Below, piece after piece: positions 9,503-17,333 of a stretch of DNA of 64,000 nucleotides. Positions within the stretch are counted from its first letter, which is position 1, and each line of letters opens with the position of its first letter. The notes under the pieces are model-generated. The model ran no database searches. It saw only the letters and a program-made list of their open reading frames with translations, and was not told the origin of the DNA. The DNA lies in NCBI GenBank assembly GCA_963721175.1, contig CAVRIG010000004.1, forward strand, positions 62,001 to 126,000. The letters are read 5' to 3'. The DNA comes from Aliishimia sp963721175 (GTDB lineage Bacteria; Pseudomonadota; Alphaproteobacteria; Rhodobacterales; Rhodobacteraceae). Both the position numbers and the translations under genes were made by a program.

Positions 9503-10504
9503 ATGAGACTGATGAAAGCCGCCGTGGCGGCCCTGGTAATGACTGCAAGTGCCTCGGCCGTGTCCGCGGCCTGCGACGATGGCGAAATCGTCATCAAGTT
9601 CAGCCACGTGACCAATACCGACAAGCACCCCAAGGGGATCGCCGCCTCGCTGTTCCAGGAGCGGGTCAACGAGGAGATGGACGGCAAGGCCTGTGTCGAG
9701 GTCTTCCCGAACTCCACGCTCTACAATGACGACCAGGTGCTCGAGGCGATGCTGCAGGGCGACGTGCAGATGGCCGCCCCCAGCCTGTCGAAGTTCGAGC
9801 AGTTCACCAAGGTGTTCCGGATCTTCGACCTGCCCTTCATGTTCAAGAACGTCGAGGCCGTGGACGCGTTCCAGCAATCGGATGCCGGCCAGGCGATGAA
9901 GGAATCGATGGTGCGCCGCGGCCTCCTGGGCCTGCAGTTCTGGCATAACGGCATGAAGCAGATGTCGGCCAACAAGCCGCTGGTCCTGCCGTCGGATGCC
10001 GAGGGACTCAAGTTCCGCGTGCAGCCGTCCGAGGTGATCAAGGCGCAGATGGAAGCGATCGGCGTCAGCCCGCAGCCCATGGCCTTCTCCGAAGTCTACG
10101 GCGCGCTGCAGACCGGCGTCGTCGACGGGCAGGAGAACACCTGGTCCAACATCTACGGCCAGAAGTTCTTCGAGGTGCAGGATGGCATCACCGAGACCAA
10201 CCACGGCATCATCGACTACATGGTGGTGACCAACGTGGATTGGTGGGAAGGCCTGCCCGAGGACGTGCGCACCCAGCTGGCCACGATCATGGAGGAAGTC
10301 ACGATCGAACGTAACGAAGCCGTCGGCCAGGTCGACGAAGAAGCGCGCGCGGCCGTGCTGGAGGCCGGCTCCACGATCCGCGAACTGGATGCCGACCAGC
10401 GCCAGCAATGGATCGATGTGATGCTACCCGTCTGGGACGAGTTCAAGGAGGACGTGGGCCAGGAAAACATCGACGCGGCACAGGAAATCAACCTGAACTT
10501 CTGA
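9503..10504 (+). CDS. dctP: TRAP transporter solute-binding protein DctP
   Basis: Periplasmic binding subunit of a tripartite ATP-independent transporter for C4-dicarboxylates such as malate, succinate and fumarate. The 333-residue precursor has a signal peptide (MRLMKAAVAALVMTASASA, cleaved after VSA). The mature chain has the DctP fold, including SEVYGALQTGVVDGQENTW around residue 200, which carries the family signature. The start ATG at 9503 follows GGAGG at 9491-9495; the upstream in-frame ATG at 9479 lacks this. First gene of dctPQM, with a stable hairpin separating it from dctQ. A Tyr- and Asn-containing ligand pocket is expected but cannot be assigned residue by residue here. Confidence 0.93.
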   Translation: MRLMKAAVAALVMTASASAVSAACDDGEIVIKFSHVTNTDKHPKGIAASLFQERVNEEMDGKACVEVFPNSTLYNDDQVLEAMLQGDVQMAAPSLSKFEQFTKVFRIFDLPFMFKNVEAVDAFQQSDAGQAMKESMVRRGLLGLQFWHNGMKQMSANKPLVLPSDAEGLKFRVQPSEVIKAQMEAIGVSPQPMAFSEVYGALQTGVVDGQENTWSNIYGQKFFEVQDGITETNHGIIDYMVVTNVDWWEGLPEDVRTQLATIMEEVTIERNEAVGQVDEEARAAVLEAGSTIRELDADQRQQWIDVMLPVWDEFKEDVGQENIDAAQEINLNF

Positions 10505-10522
10505 TCGGTACGCAAAGCTGCA

Positions 10523-10553
10523 GGGCCCGGTCGCGATAAGTGCGGTCGGGCCC
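10523..10553 (+). promoter_or_regulatory. Stem-loop between dctP and dctQ
   Basis: Arms at 10523-10534 (GGGCCCGGTCGC) and 10542-10553 (GCGGTCGGGCCC) pair over 12 bp, allowing two G-U pairs in RNA, around a 7-base loop. No T-run follows. Such hairpins after a binding-protein gene commonly protect the upstream mRNA or reduce readthrough, keeping binding protein in excess over membrane subunits. The structure is seen; the role is inferred. Confidence 0.65.
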
Positions 10554-10593
10554 GCGTTGCATTCGAATTTCACAACAGATCAAGGATTTTTCC

Positions 10594-11283
10594 ATGTCAG
10601 CCCAATACGAGCCGAAAACGGCGCTTGGTCGGGTCGTGCATGAATTCGAGGAAAACGCGATTGCCGTCATCCTCGGCCTGATGACGATCCTCACATTCAT
10701 CAACGTCGTGTTGCGGTATGGGTTTCAGACCGGTCTGACATGGGGGCTGGAGGCGGTTTCGTTCCTCTTCGCCTGGCTCGTGCTCTTCGGCGTGTCCTAT
10801 GCCGTGAAGGTGACGGCGAACCTCGGCGTCGACGCCATCACCAACCTCTTCTCGCCGGCCAGCCGCCGCATCCTGGCGCTGATCGCGGGTGTGCTCTGCG
10901 TCGTCTACGCGGCGTTGCTGACCAAGGGTGCCTGGGATTACTGGGCCAATTTCGCGAACCTGCCGCAGACGACCGGGCGCTGGTTCCCGACCGGGTTCGA
11001 GGAGATGTCGCGCACATCCTACCGCTCCTGGTACGAGGTGCTTGAAGTGCCGATGCCAGAGGTCTTGCGCTGGATCGAGCCGCTGATCAACGAGGGCGAG
11101 ACATATGAAAAATTGCCGCGTTTCATTCCCTACGCGATCCTGCCCATCGGCATGGCGCTGCTGCTCTTCCGGTTCATCCAGGCCACGATCCGCGTCTGGA
11201 ACGGCACCAACGACAGCCTGATCGTCAGCCACGAGGCCGAGGATGCCATCGAGGACGTCCGCCACATGAACGTGGGGGATTGA
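10594..11283 (+). CDS. dctQ: TRAP transporter small permease DctQ
   Basis: Small membrane subunit (229 residues) of the dicarboxylate TRAP system. Four hydrophobic segments are visible, at about residues 20-42, 52-75, 95-115 and 180-200. An unusually long hydrophilic stretch of about 60 residues between the third and fourth holds several Trp and Tyr residues. The start at 10594 follows AAGGA. The family links the periplasmic binding protein to the large permease. It ends 4 bases before dctM, so the two are co-transcribed. The enlarged loop makes it longer than typical DctQ proteins of about 160-180 residues, a trait seen in some dicarboxylate-type systems. Confidence 0.9.
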   Translation: MSAQYEPKTALGRVVHEFEENAIAVILGLMTILTFINVVLRYGFQTGLTWGLEAVSFLFAWLVLFGVSYAVKVTANLGVDAITNLFSPASRRILALIAGVLCVVYAALLTKGAWDYWANFANLPQTTGRWFPTGFEEMSRTSYRSWYEVLEVPMPEVLRWIEPLINEGETYEKLPRFIPYAILPIGMALLLFRFIQATIRVWNGTNDSLIVSHEAEDAIEDVRHMNVGD

Positions 11284-11287
11284 GCGC

Positions 11288-12664
11288 ATGGAAGTCGCAA
11301 TCCTCTTCGCGCTGATCATCGGGCTCATGCTGATCGGCGTGCCGATCGCCGTGTCCCTTGGCCTCAGCTCCATCGTGTTCCTGTTGGTGCTCTCCGACAC
11401 CTCGATGGCCTCGGTGGCGCAGTCGCTGTTCCAGGCGATGGCCGGGCACTATACCCTGCTCGCGATTCCGTTCTTCGTGCTGGCCTCGACCTTCATGTCG
11501 ACCGGAGGCGTGGCAAAGCGGATCATCCGGTTCTCCATCGCCTGCGTCGGGCATTTTCCGGGCGGGCTCGCCATCGCGGGCGTTTTTGCCTGCATGATGT
11601 TCGCGGCACTTTCCGGCTCCTCGCCCGCAACGGTGGTCGCCATCGGCTCCATCGTGATCGCCGGCATGCGGCAGGTGGGCTACACCAAGGATTTCGCAGC
11701 CGGCGTGATCGCGAATGCCGGCACGCTCGGCATCCTGATCCCGCCGTCGATCGTGATGGTGGTCTACGCCTCCGCCACGGACGTGTCGGTGGGACGCATG
11801 TTCCTCGCCGGCGTGATCCCGGGGCTCCTGGCCGGGCTCATGCTGATGGTGACCATCTACGTCATGGCGGTCGTGCGACAGCTGCCGAAGGGCGATTGGA
11901 ACGGCTGGTCGGAAGTCTGGGCGAGCGGCGTCGACGCGGCGGGCGGGTTGTTCCTGATCGTGATCATCCTCGGCGGGATCTATGGCGGGATCTTCACCCC
12001 GACCGAGGCGGCGGCCGTCGCGGCGGTCTATGCTTTCGTGGTGGCGACCTTCTTCTATCGCGACATGGGACCGCTGGCGACGCCCGAGGGGCAGCGCAAC
12101 CTGACGCTGCTGGAGCGTCCTCTGGCGCTCGTCACCTGCATCTTTCATCGGGACACGCGCCAGACGCTCTTCGAGGCGGGCAAGCTGACCGTGACGCTGA
12201 TGTTCATCATCGCCAACGCGCTGATCCTGAAGCACGTGCTGACCGACGAGCAGATTCCACAGCAGATCGCGCGCGCGATGCTGGATGCCGGTTTCGGGCC
12301 GATCATGTTCCTCGTGATCGTGAACGTGATCCTGCTGATCGGCGGGCAGTTCATGGAGCCGTCGGGCCTGCTGGTGATCGTCGCACCGCTGGTGTTTCCG
12401 ATCGCGATCGAATTGGGGATCGACCCGATCCACCTCGGCATCATCATGGTCGTGAACATGGAGATCGGGATGATCACGCCTCCGGTGGGTCTCAACCTCT
12501 TCGTGACCTCGGGCGTGGCGGGGATGCCGATGATGCGTGTCGTGAAGGCGGCGCTGCCGTTCACCGCGGTGCTTTTCGTGTTCCTGATCCTGATCACCTA
12601 CGTGCCGATCATCTCGACCTGGCTGCCGACGCTGATGATGGGGCCGGAGATCATCACGAGGTAG
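11288..12664 (+). CDS. dctM: TRAP transporter large permease DctM
   Basis: Sodium-driven translocation subunit (458 residues) of the C4-dicarboxylate TRAP transporter. The protein is hydrophobic throughout with about 11-13 membrane segments. It contains SGSSPATVVAIGSI and NAGTLGILIPPSIVMVVY, characteristic of DctM, plus the C-terminal NLFVTSGVAGMPM helix. It has a long middle loop around residues 250-300 (MGPLATPEGQRNL). It follows dctQ by 4 bases and ends the operon. GC-rich inverted repeats follow its stop. Confidence 0.93.
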   Translation: MEVAILFALIIGLMLIGVPIAVSLGLSSIVFLLVLSDTSMASVAQSLFQAMAGHYTLLAIPFFVLASTFMSTGGVAKRIIRFSIACVGHFPGGLAIAGVFACMMFAALSGSSPATVVAIGSIVIAGMRQVGYTKDFAAGVIANAGTLGILIPPSIVMVVYASATDVSVGRMFLAGVIPGLLAGLMLMVTIYVMAVVRQLPKGDWNGWSEVWASGVDAAGGLFLIVIILGGIYGGIFTPTEAAAVAAVYAFVVATFFYRDMGPLATPEGQRNLTLLERPLALVTCIFHRDTRQTLFEAGKLTVTLMFIIANALILKHVLTDEQIPQQIARAMLDAGFGPIMFLVIVNVILLIGGQFMEPSGLLVIVAPLVFPIAIELGIDPIHLGIIMVVNMEIGMITPPVGLNLFVTSGVAGMPMMRVVKAALPFTAVLFVFLILITYVPIISTWLPTLMMGPEIITR

Positions 12665-12789
12665 GGCACGATCCAGCGGAGCGCGCGTTCCGCGCGCGCG
12701 CCGTTCTGTGGGCGGGGGGCGTTGCCCCCCGTCGCGCTGGGCGCGCGACGCCCCCCAAGGTATTTGCGGACCCAAAGAAGGGAGAGGAG
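12665..12789. repeat. GC-rich palindromic spacer between dctM and tpiA
   Basis: No gene is visible. A GCGCGCG-TTC-CGCGCGC hairpin occurs at 12681-12697. A second palindromic stretch around 12714-12755 has GGGGCGT opposite ACGCCCC and ends in CCCCCCAAGGTATTTGCGG. A related motif, ctgggggtattttggg, lies on the other side of tpiA at 13555-13570. They may mark a recurrent extragenic palindrome or a shared terminator for the convergent dctM and tpiA genes; the window alone cannot decide. Confidence 0.4.
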
Positions 12790-13539
12790 TCAGGATGCCT
12801 GCAGGGCGTTGGCGATGGGCGCGAAATCCTCGGCCTTGAGCGATGCGCCGCCGACGAGTGCGCCGTCGACATTCTCTGCGCTGAAGATGGAGGCGGCGTT
12901 CGATGCCTTGACCGAACCGCCGTAGAGCAGGCGAAAGGTCTCTGCATCCTCGCCAAATCGTTCCACGAGTTGCGCGCGGAGATGATCGTGAACCTCGACG
13001 ATCTGCTCGAGCGTCGGGACTTTTCCCGTCCCGATGGCCCAGATCGGTTCGTAGGCGATGACGGTCGAAGCGCCGCTCGCCTCGTCGGGACAGGAGCCGG
13101 CGAGCTGGCCGGTGAGGATGTCCAGCGTCTTGCCGGCGGCACGTTCGTCTTCGGTCTCCCCGATGCAGATGATCGGGGTCAGTCCGGCGGAAAGAACTGC
13201 GCGCGCCTTTGCTCGGACCGTTGCATCATCCTCGTGATGCGCGTCCCGGCGTTCCGAATGACCGACGATGACGAATGTCGCCCCGGTATCCGCCACCATC
13301 TGGGCCGAGATGTCGCCGGTATGGGCGCCCTGGGACTCATGATGGCAGTCCTGGGCCCCGATCAGAACGCTCGTGCCGGCCACGGCCTCGACGGCCCGGA
13401 AGAGCAGCGAGGCCGGGGGGCAGATGAGAATTTCGGTCTGAGCGTCGGCTGGCACGCGCTCCGCCAGCGCAGACAGTTCGGCGAGGCTTTCGCCGGTTCC
13501 GTTCATTTTCCAGTTTCCGGCGGCGAGCTTGCGGCGCAT
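12790..13539 (-). CDS. tpiA: Triosephosphate isomerase
   Basis: Interconverts dihydroxyacetone phosphate and glyceraldehyde 3-phosphate in glycolysis and gluconeogenesis. The 249-residue cytoplasmic TIM barrel has all catalytic signatures: GNWKMNG with the active-site Lys near the N terminus, VGHSERR with the electrophilic His, AYEPIWAIGTGK with the base Glu and the flexible loop, and the phosphate-binding YGGSV. The start MRRKLAAGNWK at 13539 matches the family; an upstream in-frame ATG (13614) would add unrelated residues. Convergent with dctM and divergent from the 2OG oxygenase gene. No anomalies. Confidence 0.96.
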   Translation of the reverse strand: MRRKLAAGNWKMNGTGESLAELSALAERVPADAQTEILICPPASLLFRAVEAVAGTSVLIGAQDCHHESQGAHTGDISAQMVADTGATFVIVGHSERRDAHHEDDATVRAKARAVLSAGLTPIICIGETEDERAAGKTLDILTGQLAGSCPDEASGASTVIAYEPIWAIGTGKVPTLEQIVEVHDHLRAQLVERFGEDAETFRLLYGGSVKASNAASIFSAENVDGALVGGASLKAEDFAPIANALQAS

Positions 13540-13613
13540 GACGATCCTCTTTCCTGGGGGTATTTTGGGTGCTAACACCTTGGGCAGGTTCCGACAACAA
13601 AGGGTGATGTGCA

Positions 13614-14522
13614 ATGTCCATTCCCCGTATCGATGCCGCCTTGCTGGCGGCGCGCGACCCCGGTGCGATCGCCGAGATGCATCGGGCCGCGACGGATGTC
13701 GGATTTGCGACGGTGCATGGCACGTCGCTCGACGCCGACCGGGTGCGCAAGGTGATCGGGACCTATCGCACGTTCTTTCACCTGCCGACGCACGAGAAGG
13801 CGCGGATCGACATGGCGCGGACCGGCGCCAACCGGGGCTGGGGTGCTGCGGCGTCGGAGCAGGTGGACCCCGAAGCCAACCCGGATTTCAAGCAGTATTT
13901 CGACTGCGGGTTCACGTTGCCGGATGACCATCCGCTGTCGCAAATGCCGGTCTATGCGCCGAACCTCTGGCCACGCCGGCCCGCGACGTTCGAGGCCGTG
14001 ATCAAGGCCTATTACGACGATGCGCTGGACGTCGCGCGCACTCTCCTGCGCTCAGTCTCGCTCGCGTTGGGGCAGCCTGCGGAGGCGTTCGACGAGGCTT
14101 TCGAGGCACCGATGGCGCTCTTGCGCGGTAACTACTATCCGCCGCGCCCGGACACCGCGGGGGAGCGGGATTTCGGGATCGCGACGCACACGGACTACGG
14201 CTGCATCACGCTGCTGGCGACGGATGGCTCGCCGGGGCTGGAGGTGCGGCAGCGCGGCGGTGGCTGGACCCCGCTCAGCGCACCGCCGGGTGATTTCATC
14301 ATCAATTTCGGGGAGATGCTGCAGTTCTGGACCGCAGGAGCGGTCGTGGCGACGCCGCATCGGGTCCAGGGCGGGCAGGCCGACCGCATTTCGGTGCCGC
14401 TCTTCGTGAATCCGAGCCACGACACCAACGTGGCACCACCGGGATCGGGGAAGACGATCCTGGCCGGGGATCACATGGCGCGACGGTTTGCGGAGACGTA
14501 TGTCCACCTCAAGACCGGTTGA
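13614..14522 (+). CDS. Isopenicillin N synthase-like 2-oxoglutarate/Fe(II) dioxygenase
   Basis: A 302-residue non-haem iron oxygenase. The C-terminal double-stranded beta-helix has the iron ligands in THTDYGCITLL (His-X-Asp) and the distal His in TPHRVQG, with RISVPLF supplying the Arg that binds 2-oxoglutarate. The N-terminal region (GFATVHG, FFHLP, KARIDM) matches the DIOX_N domain. This family includes ethylene-forming, flavonoid-like and many uncharacterised bacterial enzymes, so the substrate is unknown. It is monocistronic, starting 74 bases from divergent tpiA. The next gene, on the minus strand, ends about 125 bases beyond its stop. Confidence 0.85.
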   Translation: MSIPRIDAALLAARDPGAIAEMHRAATDVGFATVHGTSLDADRVRKVIGTYRTFFHLPTHEKARIDMARTGANRGWGAAASEQVDPEANPDFKQYFDCGFTLPDDHPLSQMPVYAPNLWPRRPATFEAVIKAYYDDALDVARTLLRSVSLALGQPAEAFDEAFEAPMALLRGNYYPPRPDTAGERDFGIATHTDYGCITLLATDGSPGLEVRQRGGGWTPLSAPPGDFIINFGEMLQFWTAGAVVATPHRVQGGQADRISVPLFVNPSHDTNVAPPGSGKTILAGDHMARRFAETYVHLKTG

Positions 14523-14647
14523 ATGGCGCCAAGCGACTTGCGTGTCCGACTGAAAATCGTTTGGCCGCAGTTGCGCATCGCGTCAGGATTGCCATACCGC
14601 GCTGCTGTCGCGCGATGTGTTCCGCCGATTTGTGCCGCACGTTCAGC

Positions 14648-14972
14648 TCAGAGCGCTGCGAGCGCCCGGCGCGCCCAGTCGCAAGCGGCGTCCGCATCAT
14701 CCAGCAGACCCTCGGGAATTGTCCAGTAGGGCATGGACGCGGAGACGCCGTTGTCGCGGCTGTAGGTCCAGCGCTCCCAGCCTTCGGCCTCGAGCGTGGC
14801 GACCATCGGCCCCGCGCCTTTCAGCTTCAGGATGCCGATCGCTCATCAGGATGGCGAAGATCGTTCCATGGATGTAGATCCCAAGCCCGCCGAACATCTT
14901 GCGGGTGGTGATCGGACCGAGGTCGGAAAAGAGGTCGTGGACGAACGCGATCTGCGCGTCCGAGACGGCCAT
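14648..14972 (-). CDS. TfoX/Sxy N-terminal domain protein (frameshifted)
   Basis: Small cytoplasmic protein of the TfoX N-terminal family. It starts MAVSDAQIAFVHDLFSDLGP and carries TTRKMFGGLGIYIHG and FAILMSD. An extra base near 14837-14840 breaks the frame. The repaired continuation GILKLKGAGP, EGWERWTYSR, then SMPYWTIPEGLLDD and a final WARRALAAL is a textbook family C terminus, ending at TGA 14650-14648. Repaired length is about 107 residues. Homologues with a second domain regulate competence; single-domain forms in roseobacters have no demonstrated role. It overlaps the stop of the upstream IscA-type gene by one base (TGATG), implying co-transcription. Confidence 0.78.
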
Positions 14973-15352
14973 CAGGTCTTGTTCACGGCGGCCGACATCT
15001 CATCCATATCGGCAAACTTGATCAACTCGCCGCAACCGCATTCGTCGGTCACATTGGGGTTCTTGAACCGGAAGCCGGATTCCAGCAACGACACTTCGTA
15101 GTCGATTTCGGTTCCAAAGAGGAACATCTGCGCCATGGGTGCGATCAGCACGCGGGCGCCGTCCTGTTCGACGACCTCGTCGTGGTCGCCGACTTCGTCG
15201 ACGTACTCCATCGTGTATTCCATGCCGGCGCACCCACCCTTCTTGACGCCGATCTTCAGGCCCTGATGACCATCCTTGGCCATCAGCTTGGAGATCTGGG
15301 CCGCCGCGCGGTCGGTCATGGAGACGGCCTGCTTGCCGGGAATTGCGAACAT
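14972..15352 (-). CDS. IscA/SufA/ErpA-type iron-sulfur carrier
   Basis: A-type carrier (126 residues) that accepts or delivers Fe-S clusters. The three conserved cysteines are visible: Cys41 in KKGGCAGMEY and the CGC pair in DECGCGELI near residue 108. The start MFAIPGKQAVS at 15352 gives a slightly longer N terminus than the usual 107-residue form. The gene is co-transcribed with the TfoX-like gene. A strong minus-strand terminator just upstream (15417-15452) isolates it from the GDPD gene. SufT, another Fe-S maturation factor, lies 1.5 kb away. Which of IscA, SufA or ErpA it corresponds to cannot be told. Confidence 0.9.
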   Translation of the reverse strand: MFAIPGKQAVSMTDRAAAQISKLMAKDGHQGLKIGVKKGGCAGMEYTMEYVDEVGDHDEVVEQDGARVLIAPMAQMFLFGTEIDYEVSLLESGFRFKNPNVTDECGCGELIKFADMDEMSAAVNKT

Positions 15353-15416
15353 GGAGCACCTGTGCTGTTTCACTGCAAAGTTAAGCCGGTCTGCACCGCG
15401 GCTCAAGGGGCAGTCG

Positions 15417-15452
15417 AAAAAGAGGCCGTCCCGCGGGGATCGGGACGGCCTC
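15417..15452 (-). terminator. Rho-independent terminator of the GDPD gene
   Basis: Perfect 12-bp inverted repeat (15422-15433 and 15441-15452, arm GAGGCCGTCCCG) with a 7-base loop. On the minus strand it is followed directly by five T residues (AAAAA at 15417-15421 on the plus strand). It lies between the GDPD stop at 15530 and the start of the IscA-type gene at 15352. It is the clearest intrinsic terminator in the window. Confidence 0.88.
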
Positions 15453-15529
15453 CACTGGACATGCGATGCGGGGTTCGACAGCTACCTCGGGGAACGCGGG
15501 CGGGCGGTCAAATTCCCGTTATAATCGCA

Positions 15530-16755
15530 TCACAGTCCATAGCAGTTGGCATAGTAGGTCACGGTCGCGGGCCAGTCGGAGAAGACGCCGACCACGCCCA
15601 CATCCTGAGCCAGCACATGCAGCAGCTTCGAAATAGACACCGTCATGGTCGGTCACGTCCGCTGATCGACTGGAAGTACCAACCGCCACCGGTATCGAGC
15701 GGACCGGACCGTTCCAGCGTCCAGGTGATCAGGTTCAGCCTGGCCGCCTTGGCTTCGATGGCATAGCGCGAAGGGACGATCTTTCCGTTCTCGACCGTGA
15801 CCAGCATCCAGAGCGGGGGTGCGAGGTAGTTCACGCCCATGTCCGCCAGCTCCTGCATCGTGGGCTTGAACGTGGCCGGATCCATCGGGTCGATCGGACC
15901 CTCATCCTCGTCCGAGGCCTCGTAGCGGTCGTCGAGATACACGGCCTGGGCGCCGAACGCGGGTTCGTTCTCGATCCAGTACTTGATGTCGTCGAGATCG
16001 AAGCTCTGCAGCCAGACATCGGTGGCCGGGATGCCGGCCGCCTTGTACTCGTCCACCAGCTTCTGGGCGTAGTCCGCTTGCGAAAAACCGTTGAATGGCA
16101 TCTCAACCGCTGCGTTCTTCAGCTCCGGCGTGAATTTCGCGCCGAGCGATTTGAAGAGTTCGATCGAATTCGACATGCGTCATCAGATGCGCGCCGCCGG
16201 TATAGAGGTCGGTACGGAAACCGCGCGATGCCGCGCTGGTACGCTTCGGGCGTCAACGCGGTCGCATCGGCACTGTCCATCTTGGGGGACAATGACCGGA
16301 ACTCCGCCAGCGTCAGTTCGGATGTGCGGCATTCGGCCGTTGCCTCGTCATTCGCCTGCTGCGGGCGAGAAGGGCACCACGCAGGTCTCGGCCAGATCGG
16401 TCAGCAGGATGTTCGTCGTGGTGTGCAGGTCGTTTTGCGCGTGGCGACAGACCAGTTCCAGATCCTTGGTGAAGGTGACGTCGCATTCGAGTATTCCGGC
16501 ACCCATCCGCGCGGCCGCCACGTTCGATTCGACGGTGTGTTCGGGAAACATCAGCGGTGCGCCCCGATGCCCGATCGAGAATTCCGTGCTCTGCGGCGTC
16601 TGCCCTCGGCAGGAGAGCAGCTTGGACTTGAGATCACTCTCCGGCAGCTTGTCGATCAGGTAGGCGGGGCGCGGGCCGTAATCGATCGGCGGACCATCGG
16701 CCAAGGCGGGCAAGCCCGTCGAACACATCGCGAGCAAAAGGGAGATGGTCCGCAT
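15530..16755 (-). CDS. Periplasmic glycerophosphodiester phosphodiesterase (multiple frameshifts)
   Basis: GlpQ-type enzyme hydrolysing glycerophosphodiesters to sn-glycerol 3-phosphate and an alcohol. The N-terminal signal peptide MRTISLLLAMCSTGLPALA is followed by SIGHRGAPLMFPEHT (catalytic HRG and downstream Glu) and ECDVTFTKDLELVCRH with the metal-binding residues. The frame is broken at least four times, near 16355, 16226, 16180 and 15625. The pieces between join into a continuous product of about 405 residues ending VVGVFSDWPATVTYY then ANCYGL. The density of breaks is higher than elsewhere except in the nuclease, so a true pseudogene cannot be excluded. It has its own terminator downstream. 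Confidence 0.78.
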
Positions 16756-16882
16756 GAGGCTCTCCAGGTTCGGACTCGAATGTGCGAACGTTATGACGAA
16801 GAGCGTAACAGGCACGCGACACGTGCATGACATGTTTGTATTTGGCCTGCGCGCGTGATCGCGCGACCGCAGCTGCCGGCAG

Positions 16883-17245
16883 TTACATGAAGCCCAGTTC
16901 GAGCCGGGCCTCGTCGGACATCATGTCCATGCCCCAGGGCGGCTCCCACGTCAGTTCCACGTCGACCTGCTTGACGCCCGGTATCGGCTCCACTGCGTCG
17001 GCGACCCAGCCCGGCATCTCGCCTGCGACCGGGCAACCCGGCGCCGTCAGCGACATCACGACCTTCACCTCATTCTCGTCACTGATATCGATCGTGTAGA
17101 TCAGCCCGAGTTCGAAGATGTTGACCGGAATCTCGGGGTCGTACACGGAGCGGCACGCATCGGCCACCTGATCGTAGAGCGGATGATCCGTCGACGACGG
17201 CGCGATCAGCGGCGCGCCTTCCATCGGTGCAGTTTGGTCATTCAT
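16883..17245 (-). CDS. sufT: SufT-like DUF59/MIP18 iron-sulfur maturation protein
   Basis: A 120-residue DUF59 protein. Conserved features are VYDPEIPVNIFELGLIYTI around residues 35-53 and the TAPGCPVAGEMP segment with the family Cys around residue 70. They continue in VELTWEPPWGMDMMS at the C terminus. DUF59 proteins assist Fe-S cluster maturation, and SufT in bacteria is important under high Fe-S demand. Here it is monocistronic, not inside a suf operon, though an A-type carrier is encoded 1.5 kb downstream. The start ATG at 17245 lies 28 bases from an ACATATAGGAAA element shared with the cysG promoter, suggesting related control. Confidence 0.85.
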   Translation of the reverse strand: MNDQTAPMEGAPLIAPSSTDHPLYDQVADACRSVYDPEIPVNIFELGLIYTIDISDENEVKVVMSLTAPGCPVAGEMPGWVADAVEPIPGVKQVDVELTWEPPWGMDMMSDEARLELGFM

Positions 17246-17333
17246 GCGGGACTCGCTTCATTTCCTGACTGAACATATAGGAAATGCGGGCATCACCGTC
17301 CAGAGGCGTGAGCACATCAAACGGGTCGGAGGA

